DNA of 64,000 nucleotides, taken from contig NZ_CP013417.1 of NCBI RefSeq assembly GCF_001524445.2, forward strand, positions 2,170,001 through 2,234,000, read 5' to 3'. The translations under genes were made by a program, and so were the position numbers. How positions within the stretch are numbered: the stretch's first letter is position 1; every line of letters begins with the position of its first letter. The DNA is from Burkholderia savannae (lineage in GTDB: Bacteria > Pseudomonadota > Gammaproteobacteria > Burkholderiales > Burkholderiaceae). Below the pieces are notes generated by a model that saw only the letters and a program-made list of their open reading frames with translations, ran no database searches and had not been told where the DNA came from. Below are positions 34,852 to 46,652 of the stretch, piece after piece.

Positions 34852-36525
34852 ATGACCCCCGCAAGCCTCATCGAGCAATACGGCCCGCGCGAATCGATGG
34901 AATACGACGTCGTGATCGTCGGCGGCGGCCCCGCAGGCCTGTCGGCGGCCATCCGGCTCAAGCAGCTCGCCGCCGAGAAAGGCACGGAGATCGGCGTCTG
35001 CGTGCTCGAAAAGGGCTCCGAGATCGGCGCGCACATCCTGTCGGGCGCCGTGATGGACCCGCGCGCGATCACTGAACTGTTCCCCGACTGGAAGGAAAAA
35101 GGCGCGCCGCTCACCGTCGACGTCACCGAAGACCGCTTCCTGTTCCTGACCGAGAAGAGCGCGTTCCAGGTGCCGAACTGGGCGCTTCCGGACAACTTCA
35201 AGAACCACGGCAATTACGTGATCAGCCTCGGCAACGTCACGCGCTGGCTCGGGACAATGGCCGAGGGGCTCGGCGTCGAGATCTTCCCGGGCTTTCCGGC
35301 CGCCGAGATCCTCTACAACGCCGACGGCTCGGTCAAGGGCGTCGCCACCGGCAACATGGGCGTCGGCAAGGATGGCGAGCCGACCGAGAATTTCCAGCTC
35401 GGCATGGAGCTGCACGCGAAGTACACGCTCTTCTGCGAAGGCGCGCGCGGCCACCTCGGCCGCCAGCTGATGGACCGGTTCAAGCTGAACGCGAACAGCG
35501 ATCCGCAGGCGTACGGCATCGGCATCAAGGAGCTGTGGGAGATCGATCCCGTCAAGCACAAGCCGGGCCTCGTGATCCACACGGCCGGCTGGCCGTTGTC
35601 GTCGGACACGTACGGCGGCTCGTTCCTGTATCACATGGACAACAACCAGGTCGTCGTCGGCTTCGTCATCGGGCTCGCGTACTCGAACCCGTATCTGTCG
35701 CCGTTCGAGGAGTTCCAGCGCTACAAGACGCATCCGTCGATCCGGCCGTTCCTCGAAGGCGGCAAGCGCGTGTCGTACGGCGCGCGCGCGATCACGGCGG
35801 GCGGCCTGACGTCGCTGCCGAAGACGGTGTTCCCGGGCGGCGCGCTCGTCGGCGACGACGCGGGCTTTTTGAACGCGTCGCGAATCAAGGGCAGCCACGC
35901 GGCGATCAAGACCGGCATGCTCGCCGCCGAAGCCGCGTTCGACGCGGTGCAGGCGGGCCGCCAGGCCGACGAGCTGACCGCGTACCCGGACGCGTTCAAG
36001 ACGTCGTGGCTGTACACGGAGCTCTACCGCGCGCGCAACTTCAAGCAGTGGATGAGCAAGGGCCTGTATCTGGGCACGCTGATGGTCGGCGTCGAGCAGA
36101 AGCTGATGAACGGCAACGTGCCGTGGACGCTGCATCACCAGCACGGCGACCACGAGATGCTGAAGCCCGCGTCGCAGTGCCAGCCGATCGACTATCCGAA
36201 GCCGGACGGCAAGCTGACGTTCGATCGCCTGTCGTCGGTGTTCATCTCGAACACGAATCACGAGGAGAACCAGCCGGCGCACCTGACGCTGAAGGACGCG
36301 AGCGTGCCGGTGAGCGTCAATCTGCGCACGTATGCGGGGCCGGAAGCGCGCTTCTGCCCGGCCGCCGTCTACGAGTTCGTGAAGAACGACGACGGCAGCG
36401 ACCGCCTCGTGATCAATGCGCAGAACTGCGTGCACTGCAAGACCTGCGACATCAAGGACCCGACGCAGAACATCGTGTGGGTCACGCCGGAAGGCGGCGG
36501 CGGGCCGAACTATCCGAACATGTGA
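34852..36525 (+). CDS. Electron transfer flavoprotein-ubiquinone oxidoreductase
   Basis: 557 residues from MTPASLIEQYGPRESMEYDV (GAGGAG six bases before the ATG). FAD-binding motif VVIVGGGPAGLSAA at about 20-33; central ubiquinone/membrane-binding region; C-terminal 4Fe-4S ferredoxin-like cluster with Cys502 (ARFCPAAVYEF) and Cys526, Cys529, Cys532 (CVHCKTCDIKDP). It passes electrons from acyl-CoA dehydrogenases via ETF into the quinone pool at the inner membrane. Divergent from the SDR-thioesterase pair. Confidence 0.97.
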   Translation: MTPASLIEQYGPRESMEYDVVIVGGGPAGLSAAIRLKQLAAEKGTEIGVCVLEKGSEIGAHILSGAVMDPRAITELFPDWKEKGAPLTVDVTEDRFLFLTEKSAFQVPNWALPDNFKNHGNYVISLGNVTRWLGTMAEGLGVEIFPGFPAAEILYNADGSVKGVATGNMGVGKDGEPTENFQLGMELHAKYTLFCEGARGHLGRQLMDRFKLNANSDPQAYGIGIKELWEIDPVKHKPGLVIHTAGWPLSSDTYGGSFLYHMDNNQVVVGFVIGLAYSNPYLSPFEEFQRYKTHPSIRPFLEGGKRVSYGARAITAGGLTSLPKTVFPGGALVGDDAGFLNASRIKGSHAAIKTGMLAAEAAFDAVQAGRQADELTAYPDAFKTSWLYTELYRARNFKQWMSKGLYLGTLMVGVEQKLMNGNVPWTLHHQHGDHEMLKPASQCQPIDYPKPDGKLTFDRLSSVFISNTNHEENQPAHLTLKDASVPVSVNLRTYAGPEARFCPAAVYEFVKNDDGSDRLVINAQNCVHCKTCDIKDPTQNIVWVTPEGGGGPNYPNM

Positions 36526-36588
36526 GCGCGCGCCCGCGCGTCGCGCGGGCGAGTCGGTCGCATCGCGCGGCGAATGCGGCAAAGCGAA

Positions 36589-36612
36589 ACGGGCGCCTCG
36601 GCGCCCGTTGTC
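36589..36612 (+). terminator. Probable terminator after ETF-QO
   Basis: ACGGGCGCC-TC-GGCGCCCGT hairpin about 65 bases after the ETF-QO stop codon, followed by a T-rich but interrupted run (TGTCGTTCT). Confidence 0.6.
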
Positions 36613-36656
36613 GTTCTATCGCTTCGTGGTCGCTGCCCGCGGCGCACCGGCACGCG

Positions 36657-36689
36657 CCCGATAGCGGCACGAAACGCACCGCTATCGGG
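36657..36689. terminator. Strong hairpin after aroC
   Basis: Perfect 11-base-pair stem CCCGATAGCGG / CCGCTATCGGG with an 11-base loop, just 7 bases beyond the aroC stop. It lacks a T run, so it may protect the 3' end or act as a weak bidirectional terminator between convergent genes. Confidence 0.5.
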
Positions 36690-36695
36690 CGATGA

Positions 36696-37805
36696 TCACT
36701 TCGCTTCCGGCGCGCTCGCAGCGATCCTCGGCGTCGCGGTCGACACGTCGCCGCACTGCGCGCGATGGCGCAGCGCGTGATCGATCAGCACGAGCGCGAG
36801 CATCGATTCGGCGATCGGCGTCGCGCGAATTCCGACGCACGGATCGTGGCGGCCGAACGTCTCGACGACGGCGGGCTCGCCCGCCTTCGTGATCGAGCGG
36901 CGCGGCGTGCGGATGCTCGACGTCGGCTTGATCGCGATCGACACCGTGATGTCCTGCCCCGTCGAGATGCCGCCGAGCACGCCGCCCGAGTGATTGCCGA
37001 CGAAGCCGTCCGGCGTCAGCTCGTCGCCGTGCACGGAGCCGCGCTGCGCGACGCTCGCGAAGCCCGCGCCGATCTCGACGCCCTTCACCGCGTTGATCCC
37101 CATCATCGCGTGCGCGATGTCCGCGTCGAGGCGGTCGAAGAGCGGCTCGCCCCAGCCGGCCGGCACGCCCGACGCGACGACGTCGATCCGCGCGCCGATC
37201 GAATCGCCGTCCTTGCGCAGCGCATCCATGTAGCCTTCGAGCTGCGGGACGATGTCGGCGTTCGGCGCGAAGAACGGATTCTCGCGCACGTGCGACCAGT
37301 CGACGAACGGAATCTCGATCTCGCCGAGCGCGCTCATGTAGCCGCGCACCTCGACGCCGAAGCGCTCGCGCAGCCACTTCTTCGCGATCGCGCCCGCGCC
37401 GACGACGGGCGCCGTCAGCCGCGCCGACGACCGGCCGCCGCCGCGATAGTCTCGCACGCCGTACTTCTGCCAGTACGTGTAGTCGGCATGGCCCGGGCGG
37501 AACGTGTCGGCGATGTTGCCGTAGTCCTTGCTGCGCTGGTCGGTGTTGCGGATCAGGAGCGCGATCGGCGCGCCCGTCGTCACGCCTTCGAACACGCCGG
37601 ACAGGATCTCGACCTGGTCGGGCTCCTGGCGCTGCGTGACGTGGCGCGACGTGCCGGGCTTGCGGCGGTCGAGCTCGAGCTGGACGTCGGCTTCCGTGAG
37701 CGCCATGCCCGGCGGGCAGCCATCGATCACGCAGCCGATCGCGGGGCCGTGCGACTCGCCGAAGGTCGTGACAGTGAAAAGCGTGCCGAGGGTGTTGCCG
37801 GACAT
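36696..37805 (-). CDS. aroC: Chorismate synthase
   Basis: 369 residues from [20 protein letters not shown]. All signatures are present: [11 protein letters not shown] (about 14-24), [20 protein letters not shown] (about 104-123), [10 protein letters not shown], and [17 protein letters not shown] (about 270-286). It converts EPSP to chorismate with reduced FMN, the last common step of aromatic amino acid synthesis. Confidence 0.97.
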   Translation of the reverse strand: MSGNTLGTLFTVTTFGESHGPAIGCVIDGCPPGMALTEADVQLELDRRKPGTSRHVTQRQEPDQVEILSGVFEGVTTGAPIALLIRNTDQRSKDYGNIADTFRPGHADYTYWQKYGVRDYRGGGRSSARLTAPVVGAGAIAKKWLRERFGVEVRGYMSALGEIEIPFVDWSHVRENPFFAPNADIVPQLEGYMDALRKDGDSIGARIDVVASGVPAGWGEPLFDRLDADIAHAMMGINAVKGVEIGAGFASVAQRGSVHGDELTPDGFVGNHSGGVLGGISTGQDITVSIAIKPTSSIRTPRRSITKAGEPAVVETFGRHDPCVGIRATPIAESMLALVLIDHALRHRAQCGDVSTATPRIAASAPEAK

Positions 37806-38185
37806 AGGACCGTCCAAGAAAAAGTCAGTCGAGGAAACCGATATTATGCCAGCCCGTTTTGAGCGGTGCGGCGATATGGCGCGTGATCGGGCGATGTCGT
37901 GCGATATGGCGCGACGCCGTGCGGTGGCCGGCGCATGCCGGGGGCGGCGGCCGGTGCCGTCGCGATCCGCTTCGACGCGAACGGCGGGAAAGCGGCGTGC
38001 GGGACAATCGGCGAGCGCGAGCCACGCCGACGGACCGCCGATGGGCGAGCGGGCTGCGCGACCCGCGCTTGAAGTCACGATCGGCGCGCGCCGCCCCGCG
38101 TCGAGCGCCGCCCGACGCAGACGGCCTCACCCGCTGGCGGCCGTCCAGCTCGCCCGACTCGCCCCACCCGCCCCGCTCGCGCCGC
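37806..38185. other. Intergenic region between aroC and the transporter-acyltransferase gene
   Basis: 380 bases upstream of aroC. It contains a short direct repeat, GCGATATGGCGCG at about 37871 and GCGATATGGCGCGA at about 37909. No gene is supportable. Confidence 0.4.
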
Positions 38186-40120
38186 CTACTTCCGCGCGCC
38201 GCGCAGCTCCGTCACGGCGGCCTGCAGCGCCTCCGGCGTCGCCGCCACGGCCGGGATCGGCTCGCCGACCGCGAGCGTGAGACGGCTCGTCACCCCGCGC
38301 TTCACCGGCCGCGGCCAGCGCGCATCCTCGTGCCGCGAGAACACGCTGCCCCACAGCCCGCGCAGCGCCATCGGCACGACGGGCACGCTCGCGCGCTTCA
38401 GGATTTCGGTGACGCCGTGGTGGAACCCGTTGACGTCGCCCGTCTTCGTCAGCTTGCCTTCCGGGAACACGCAGACGAGCTCCCCTTCGCGCAGCGCGGC
38501 CTCGCACGCGTCGTACGCGCGCGCGAGCATCTCGGGGTCTTCGTGGCGCGGCGCGATCGGGATCGCCTTCGCATGGCGGAACGCCCAGTTCGCGAAACGC
38601 GCGTTGAAGATCCGGTGGTCCATCACGAAGCGAATCGGCCGCGGGCTCGCCGCCGCGAGCACGAGCGCGTCGACGTAGCTCACGTGATTGCAGACGAGGA
38701 GCGCCGCGCCTTCGTCGGGAATCCGCTCCGCGTGCACGAGGCGAATCCGGTAGAACGTGTGCACGAGCGCCCACGCGACGAAGCGCAGCAGGAACTCCGG
38801 CACGAGCGAATAGATGTACGACGCGACGACGACGTTCAGCAGCGCGGTCACGAGGAAGATCCCCGGAATGCTGACGCCCGCCTTCGTGAGCAGCATCGCC
38901 ATCAGCGCCGACACGATCATGAAGAGCGCGTTCAGGATGTTGTTCGCGGCGATGATCCGCGCGCGGTGCGTCGGCGCGCTGCGGCTCTGGATCAGCGCGT
39001 AGAGCGGCACGCTGTAGAAGCCGCCGAACATCGCGAGCAGGAACAGGTCGGCGAGTATCCGCCAGTGCGCCGCGTGGCCGAGAAACTCGCCCACGGCAAG
39101 CAGATGCGTCTGCGCCGGAAGCGCGTGGCTCGCGAAGTACAGCTCGATCGCGAACGCGCTGATGCCGAGCGAGCCGAGCGGCACGAGCCCGATCTCGACG
39201 CGCCGCCGCGACAGCCGCTCGCACAGCAGCGAGCCGAGGCCGATGCCGAACGAGAACGTCGCGAGCAGCACGGTGACGACGTCCGGATTCGCCGACAGCA
39301 CGTCCTTCGCGAAGCCGAAAAACGACGTGAGGAACGTCGCGCCGACAAACCACAGCCACGAAATGCCGAGCAGGCTCAGGAACACCGTCCGGTTCTCGCG
39401 CGCGAGCTTCAGGTTGCGCCATGTCTCCGAGAACGGGTTCCAGTTGATCGCGAGATTCGGCTGCGGCGCGGGCGTCGCCGGCACGCCCGCCGCCGCGACG
39501 CGCCCGACGAGCGCGATGCCGACGCAGCAGACGGCGAGCAGCAGCTCGCCGCGTCCCGAAATGCCCGCCGCCGCGCCGCCGATGATCGTGCCGATCAGGA
39601 TCGCGACGAACGTGCCCATCTCGACGAGCCCGTTGCCGCCGACGAGCTCGTGATCGTTCAGATGCTGCGGCAGGTACGAATACTTGACGGGCCCGAAGAG
39701 CGTCGAGTGCATGCCCATCATGAACGTGCACAGATACAGCAGCGGCGCGCCGTGCGTGACGAAACCCGCCGCGCCGATGGTCATCAGCACGATCTCGAAG
39801 CTCTTCACGAAGCGCGTGAGGCGCGCCTTGTCGTACTTGTCGGCGAGCTGTCCCGCCGTCGCCGAGAACAGCACGAACGGCAGAATGAAGATCGCCGAGA
39901 TCAGGAACGCGGCCGTCTTCGGATCGACGCCGCTGAATTTCGCCGTCTGGTAGGTGACGAGCGACGTGAAGCCGATCTTGAAAACGTTGTCGTTCAGCGC
40001 GCCCATGAACTGCGTCGCGAAGAACGGCGCGAAGCGGCGCTCGCGCAACAGGTCGAACTGCGACGGATGGGCGTGGCGCTTCTCGCGCGGCGCGGTCGAA
40101 GTGAGGGAAGGATCGCTCAT
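38186..40120 (-). CDS. MFS transporter-acyltransferase fusion (LplT-PlsC/Aas type)
   Basis: 644 residues from MSDPSLTSTAPREKRHAHPS. N-terminal 12-helix major facilitator (about 25-415; start FFATQFMGALNDNVFKIGFT, loop TAGQLADKYDKARLTR) resembles the lysophospholipid flippase LplT. A C-terminal PlsC-like acyltransferase follows, with the H-x4-D motif in CNHVSYVDALVLA (about 450-462) and FPEGKLTKTGDVNGF (about 535). In E. coli LplT and the acyltransferase/acyl-ACP synthetase Aas are separate; here flippase and acyltransferase are one chain, without the acyl-ACP synthetase part. Expected role: import and re-acylation of lysophospholipids at the inner membrane. Confidence 0.9.
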   Translation of the reverse strand: MSDPSLTSTAPREKRHAHPSQFDLLRERRFAPFFATQFMGALNDNVFKIGFTSLVTYQTAKFSGVDPKTAAFLISAIFILPFVLFSATAGQLADKYDKARLTRFVKSFEIVLMTIGAAGFVTHGAPLLYLCTFMMGMHSTLFGPVKYSYLPQHLNDHELVGGNGLVEMGTFVAILIGTIIGGAAAGISGRGELLLAVCCVGIALVGRVAAAGVPATPAPQPNLAINWNPFSETWRNLKLARENRTVFLSLLGISWLWFVGATFLTSFFGFAKDVLSANPDVVTVLLATFSFGIGLGSLLCERLSRRRVEIGLVPLGSLGISAFAIELYFASHALPAQTHLLAVGEFLGHAAHWRILADLFLLAMFGGFYSVPLYALIQSRSAPTHRARIIAANNILNALFMIVSALMAMLLTKAGVSIPGIFLVTALLNVVVASYIYSLVPEFLLRFVAWALVHTFYRIRLVHAERIPDEGAALLVCNHVSYVDALVLAAASPRPIRFVMDHRIFNARFANWAFRHAKAIPIAPRHEDPEMLARAYDACEAALREGELVCVFPEGKLTKTGDVNGFHHGVTEILKRASVPVVPMALRGLWGSVFSRHEDARWPRPVKRGVTSRLTLAVGEPIPAVAATPEALQAAVTELRGARK

Positions 40121-40236
40121 GCGTGAGGGCGCCCGCGCGTCGCGTCGGCACGATCGCACACGCAGGCGAAAGAAGAAATGACGAAGATCGCCGGGACGGC
40201 CGCCCGGCGGCCTGCACGCGCGGCCGCGCGCGGCCT

Positions 40237-40701
40237 TTAGCTCGCGAGCGGCTTGCGCTCTTCGCTGTCGGGTTCCGGCCAGTCGCGGATATACGCCTTC
40301 AGCATCCGGTTCTCGAAGCTCTGCGCCTCGACGACCGTCTTCGCGACGTCGTAGAACGAGATCACGCCCATCAGCACCTTCTTGTCGAGCACCGGCATGT
40401 AGCGCGCGTGCCGCTCGAGCATCATCCGGCGCACTTCGTCGATGTCGGTTTCCGGCGTGCACGTGAGCGGCTCGTCCATCACGGTGCGCACGAGCACCTC
40501 GCCGATGCTGCCGCCGTTCGCCTTCAGGCGCAGGATGATCTCGCGGAACGTCAGAATCCCGACGAGATCGCCGTACTCCATCACGACGAGCGAGCCGATG
40601 TCGTGTTCCGCCATCGTGTCGACCGCATTACGCAGCGGCATGTCGGGCGTCACGGTAAACAGCGTATTGCCCTTGACTTTCAGAATATCGCTGACGCGCA
40701 T
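40237..40701 (-). CDS. CBS-domain pair protein
   Basis: 154 residues from MRVSDILKVKGNTLFTVTPD; I chose this ATG because AGGGGA precedes it, nine codons after the first ATG of the frame. Two CBS motifs: 1 at about 1-60 (MAEHDIGSLVVMEYGDLVGI) and 2 at about 72-125 (MLERHARYMPVLDKKVLMGV). Such stand-alone Bateman modules bind adenine nucleotides and act as regulators; the partner is unknown. It lies 116 bases upstream of the transporter-acyltransferase gene on the same strand. Confidence 0.9.
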   Translation of the reverse strand: MRVSDILKVKGNTLFTVTPDMPLRNAVDTMAEHDIGSLVVMEYGDLVGILTFREIILRLKANGGSIGEVLVRTVMDEPLTCTPETDIDEVRRMMLERHARYMPVLDKKVLMGVISFYDVAKTVVEAQSFENRMLKAYIRDWPEPDSEERKPLAS

Positions 40702-40875
40702 CGTTGTCCCCTGTTGCAACTCGTGCATAATCGGCTTTCGATCCTAACGGAAAGCCCCGCAAAAGGAAAGCGCGCGGCGGCGGGCGCCCGCCCCGGTTGC
40801 GGCGGGCGGCGCCCCGCCGCACAATGGAAGCGATGACGCGCCGCGCGGCCGCCGCCGGCGCTCGAGGAGACTGTC

Positions 40876-41196
40876 ATGGCACATTCCGCGCACACCGAGC
40901 ATTTCTCCAGTTTCGCCGAGTTTTATCCGTTCTATCTCGACGAGCACCGCAACCTGGTGTCGCGGCGGCTGCACTTCATCGGCTCGCTCGGCGTGATCGG
41001 CTGCGTCGCGATGGCGCTCGCCACGGGCCTCTGGTGGTGGCTGCCCGCCGCCGTCGTCTGCGGCTACGGATTCGCGTGGATCGGGCACTTCTTCTTCGAA
41101 AAGAACCGCCCCGCGACGTTCCGGCACCCGATCTACAGCTTCATGGGCGACTGGGTGATGTTCAAGGACATCTGCACCGGCAAGATTTCGATCTGA
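40876..41196 (+). CDS. DUF962 / Mpo1-like membrane protein
   Basis: 106 residues. Carries the family signature: FAEFYPFYLDEHRNLVSRRL with HFIG (about 13-36), two membrane helices (about 35-52 and 54-70) and GHFFFEKNRPATFRHPIYSF (about 71-90). The yeast homologue Mpo1 is an iron-dependent dioxygenase in 2-hydroxy fatty acid alpha-oxidation, and the conserved His residues needed for iron are visible here; bacterial function is untested. GAGGAG precedes the ATG. Confidence 0.88.
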   Translation: MAHSAHTEHFSSFAEFYPFYLDEHRNLVSRRLHFIGSLGVIGCVAMALATGLWWWLPAAVVCGYGFAWIGHFFFEKNRPATFRHPIYSFMGDWVMFKDICTGKISI

Positions 41197-41344
41197 CCCG
41201 CTCGGACGGATTGCCGGCGAACCGGGCCGGAACCGCAATCGCGCGACGCGCGACCAACGCCTGCGCGGGCCCGCGCATCGCATCCATACGCCGCCCGCTC
41301 GGGCTTCCCGGCGGCGCCTTCTCGTCAACGTGACACCGTGATGA

Positions 41345-43869
<2,525 letters not shown>

Positions 43870-43902
43870 TTTTTTCGATTGCCTGACCTCCGAACGAACG
43901 CC

Positions 43903-45324
43903 ATGACCTCCTCCCCCGCTTTCGTCGACGCGTGCCGCCAAGCGATCGGCGCCGCCCACGTGCTGACCGATCCCCACGACACGGCCCCGTTTGTGACCGA
44001 CTGGCGCCGCCGCTATCAGGGCGCCGCCTGCGCGGTGCTCAGGCCCGCGAACACCGAAGAGGTCGCGGCGCTCGTGAAGCTCGCGCTCGAATATCGCGTC
44101 GCGCTCGTGCCGCAAGGCGGCAACACGGGCCTCGCGGGCGGCGCGACGCCCGACGCGAGCGGCGCGCAGGCGGTGCTGAGCCTCGCGCGCCTGAACCGCG
44201 TGCGCGCGCTCGATGCGCACAACAACACGATCACCGTCGAAGCGGGCGTGATCCTCGCCGACGTGCAGGCGCGCGCGCAGGAAGCGGACCGGCTTTTCGC
44301 GCTCAGCCTCGCCGCCGAAGGCAGCTGCACGATCGGCGGCAATCTCGCGACGAACGCGGGCGGCACCGCGGTGCTGCGTTACGGCAACGCACGCGAGCTG
44401 TGCCTCGGCCTCGAGGTCGTCACGCCGCAAGGCGAGATCTGGGACGGCCTGCGCGGGCTGCGCAAGGACAACACCGGCTACGATCTGCGCGATCTCTTCA
44501 TCGGCGCCGAGGGCACGCTCGGCATCATCACGGCCGCGGTGATGAAGCTGCACCCGCGCCCCGCCGCGAAGGTGACGGCGCTCGCCGCGCTCGAATCGCC
44601 GCACGCGGCGCTCGATTTCCTGTCGCTCGCGCAGCGCGCGGCCGGCCCGCTGCTGACGGGCTTCGAGCTGATGTCGGATTTTTGCATGAAGCTCGTCGGC
44701 AAGCACTATCCGCAGTTGCGCTACCCGTTCGACGCGGCGCATCCGCAGACCGTGCTGCTCGAATTGTCCGACAACGAAAGCGAGGCCCACGCGCGCGCGC
44801 TCTTCGAGACGATGATGGAACAGGCGTTCGAGGCGGGGCTCGTCGTCGACGCGGTCGTCGCCGAGAATCTCGCGCAGTCGCGCGCGCTCTGGGATCTGCG
44901 CGAACACATCCCGCTCGCGCAGGCGGACGAAGGGCTCAACATCAAGCACGACATCGCGGTGCCGATCTCCTCGATCGCGCGCTTCATCGACGAGACCGAC
45001 GCGGCGATCCAGGCCGCCGCGCCCGGCGCGCGGATGGTGACGTTCGGCCACCTCGGCGACGGCAACCTGCACTACAACGTGCAGATGCCCGAAGGCGGCG
45101 ATCCGAAGGCGTTCCTCGCGGCGCACCAGGCGCCCATCAACCGGATCGTCTACGACAACGTCCACAAGCACCGCGGCACGATCAGCGCCGAGCACGGCAT
45201 CGGGCAATTGAAGATCGACGACGCGCAGCGCTACAAGTCCGCCGTCGAGATCGGCCTCATGCGCGCGCTGAAGGCGGCGCTCGATCCGCTCGGCCTGATG
45301 AACCCCGGCAAGGTGCTGCACTGA
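43903..45324 (+). CDS. FAD-linked oxidase (D-2-hydroxyacid dehydrogenase, GlcD/DLD type)
   Basis: 473 residues. FAD-binding (PCMH) domain with VALVPQGGNTGLAGGATPDA (about 65-84) and EGSCTIGGNLATNAGGTAVL (about 141-160); the C-terminal FAD-oxidase domain contains HLGDGNLHYNVQMPEGG (about 380-396) and HGIGQLK near the end. This architecture fits D-2-hydroxyglutarate or D-lactate dehydrogenase-type flavoenzymes; the exact substrate cannot be assigned. Confidence 0.9.
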   Translation: MTSSPAFVDACRQAIGAAHVLTDPHDTAPFVTDWRRRYQGAACAVLRPANTEEVAALVKLALEYRVALVPQGGNTGLAGGATPDASGAQAVLSLARLNRVRALDAHNNTITVEAGVILADVQARAQEADRLFALSLAAEGSCTIGGNLATNAGGTAVLRYGNARELCLGLEVVTPQGEIWDGLRGLRKDNTGYDLRDLFIGAEGTLGIITAAVMKLHPRPAAKVTALAALESPHAALDFLSLAQRAAGPLLTGFELMSDFCMKLVGKHYPQLRYPFDAAHPQTVLLELSDNESEAHARALFETMMEQAFEAGLVVDAVVAENLAQSRALWDLREHIPLAQADEGLNIKHDIAVPISSIARFIDETDAAIQAAAPGARMVTFGHLGDGNLHYNVQMPEGGDPKAFLAAHQAPINRIVYDNVHKHRGTISAEHGIGQLKIDDAQRYKSAVEIGLMRALKAALDPLGLMNPGKVLH

Positions 45325-45355
45325 CGCCGCAACCCGCGCCACGAAGGAGCCGTCC

Positions 45356-46297
45356 GTGAAGATTCGCGTGCTGTCCGATCTGCATCTCGAATGCAACGAG
45401 CCTGACGCGATCCCGTACGCGCGCGCGGATCTCGTCGTGCTCGCGGGCGACATTCACAATCATGCGGAAGGCTTGCGCTGGGCGGCGCAGACGTTCGATC
45501 CCGACGTGCCCGTCGTCTACGTGCCCGGCAATCACGAGTATTACGACGGCGAGTTCGGCGCGCTCGAAGCGGCGATGCGCGACGCCGCCGCGACGCTCGA
45601 CCACGTCCACTACCTGAACAACGCCGCGTACGTCGATCCGGCCGGACGCTTTCGCGTGCTCGGCACGACGCTCTGGACCGATTTCGAGCTGTTCGGCGGC
45701 GACGAGGCTGCGCTCGCGCAGTCGATCGCCGAGTGCGAGCGCGTGATGCTCGATTTCAAGGGCTTGATTCAGGTGGATTGGCCGGGCGACGCCGGCGCGG
45801 GCGCGGGCGAAGCGGCCGATGCAGCCGCCGACGGAGCCGCCGATATCGCCGATGCAACGGCGCAGGCGGGACACGCCGCCGCCTCGCGCGCGCCCGCGGG
45901 GCCGGCGCCCGACTCGCCGGCGGCGCCGAGCCCGCGCGATTTCGCGCCGCGCGACGCCCTCGCGCTGCATCGCACCGCCCGCGCATGGCTCGAGCGCGAG
46001 CTCGCGAAGCCGTGGGCGGGCCGAACGATCGTCGTCACGCACCACGCGCCGCACCGCGCGAGCCTCGCCGCGCGCTACGCCGACGATCTCGCGTCGGCCG
46101 GCTTCATCAGCGATTTGAGCGCGCTCGTGCGGCCGCCCGTCTCGCTATGGATTCACGGGCACACGCACACGTCGTTCGACTACACGACGGCCGAAGGCAC
46201 GCGCGTCGTCTGCAATCCGCACGGCTACATTCGCCGGCGCACCGGCGAGCGCGAAAATCCGTCGTTCGAATGGGGCAAGATCGTCACGCTCGCGTGA
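45356..46297 (+). CDS. Calcineurin-like metallophosphoesterase with Ala-rich insert
   Basis: 313 residues, GTG start with AAGGAG six bases upstream. Metal-ligand motifs are in order: SDLHLECNEP (Asp/His, about 6-15), LAGDIHNHAEGL (Asp, about 28-39), PGNHEYYDGEF (Asn/His, about 59-69), THHAPHR (about 227-233) and IHGHTHTSFDY (about 264-274). Between them, residues about 145-200 are a low-complexity Ala/Gly/Pro/Asp insert absent from close relatives. Substrate unknown. Confidence 0.9.
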   Translation: MKIRVLSDLHLECNEPDAIPYARADLVVLAGDIHNHAEGLRWAAQTFDPDVPVVYVPGNHEYYDGEFGALEAAMRDAAATLDHVHYLNNAAYVDPAGRFRVLGTTLWTDFELFGGDEAALAQSIAECERVMLDFKGLIQVDWPGDAGAGAGEAADAAADGAADIADATAQAGHAAASRAPAGPAPDSPAAPSPRDFAPRDALALHRTARAWLERELAKPWAGRTIVVTHHAPHRASLAARYADDLASAGFISDLSALVRPPVSLWIHGHTHTSFDYTTAEGTRVVCNPHGYIRRRTGERENPSFEWGKIVTLA

Positions 46298-46352
46298 CGC
46301 GAGCGCGAGACGAAGAAGCAGAAGCGCGAAGGAACCGCCGCGCCCGCGGCAT

Positions 46353-46526
46353 TCAGAGGACGGTGCGGCGGCCGTCCCCATGCGGGCGATGCGAACGCAC
46401 GCGCACCGGAACCGGCGCGCAGCGCTTTTGCGCGTCGATCGCGCGCAGCAACTCGCGCGACGCCGCGATCCCGATCGCGCCGAAGAGCGCGAGCGCGCCG
46501 AAACCCATCAGCAGAGGCGTATTCAT
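46353..46526 (-). CDS. Small single-pass membrane protein (57 residues)
   Basis: Short frame MNTPLLMGFGALALFGAIGI followed by AASRELLRAIDAQKR and a basic tail. One N-terminal hydrophobic helix, then a cytoplasmic (positively charged) end. GGGGAG lies six bases before the ATG, a very good ribosome binding site. No other gene occupies the spot. Function unknown. Confidence 0.6.
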   Translation of the reverse strand: MNTPLLMGFGALALFGAIGIAASRELLRAIDAQKRCAPVPVRVRSHRPHGDGRRTVL

Positions 46527-46652
46527 CGATTTCTCCCCGATCCGTCGATTGCGTTAAGCGAATACATGAGAAGACAGTAGCAAACCCGGCGCGGCGTGAA
46601 CGTAAGAAAGTGTTGCGACAGCGTCAAAATGCGTCAATTCCGCCGCGCGGCC

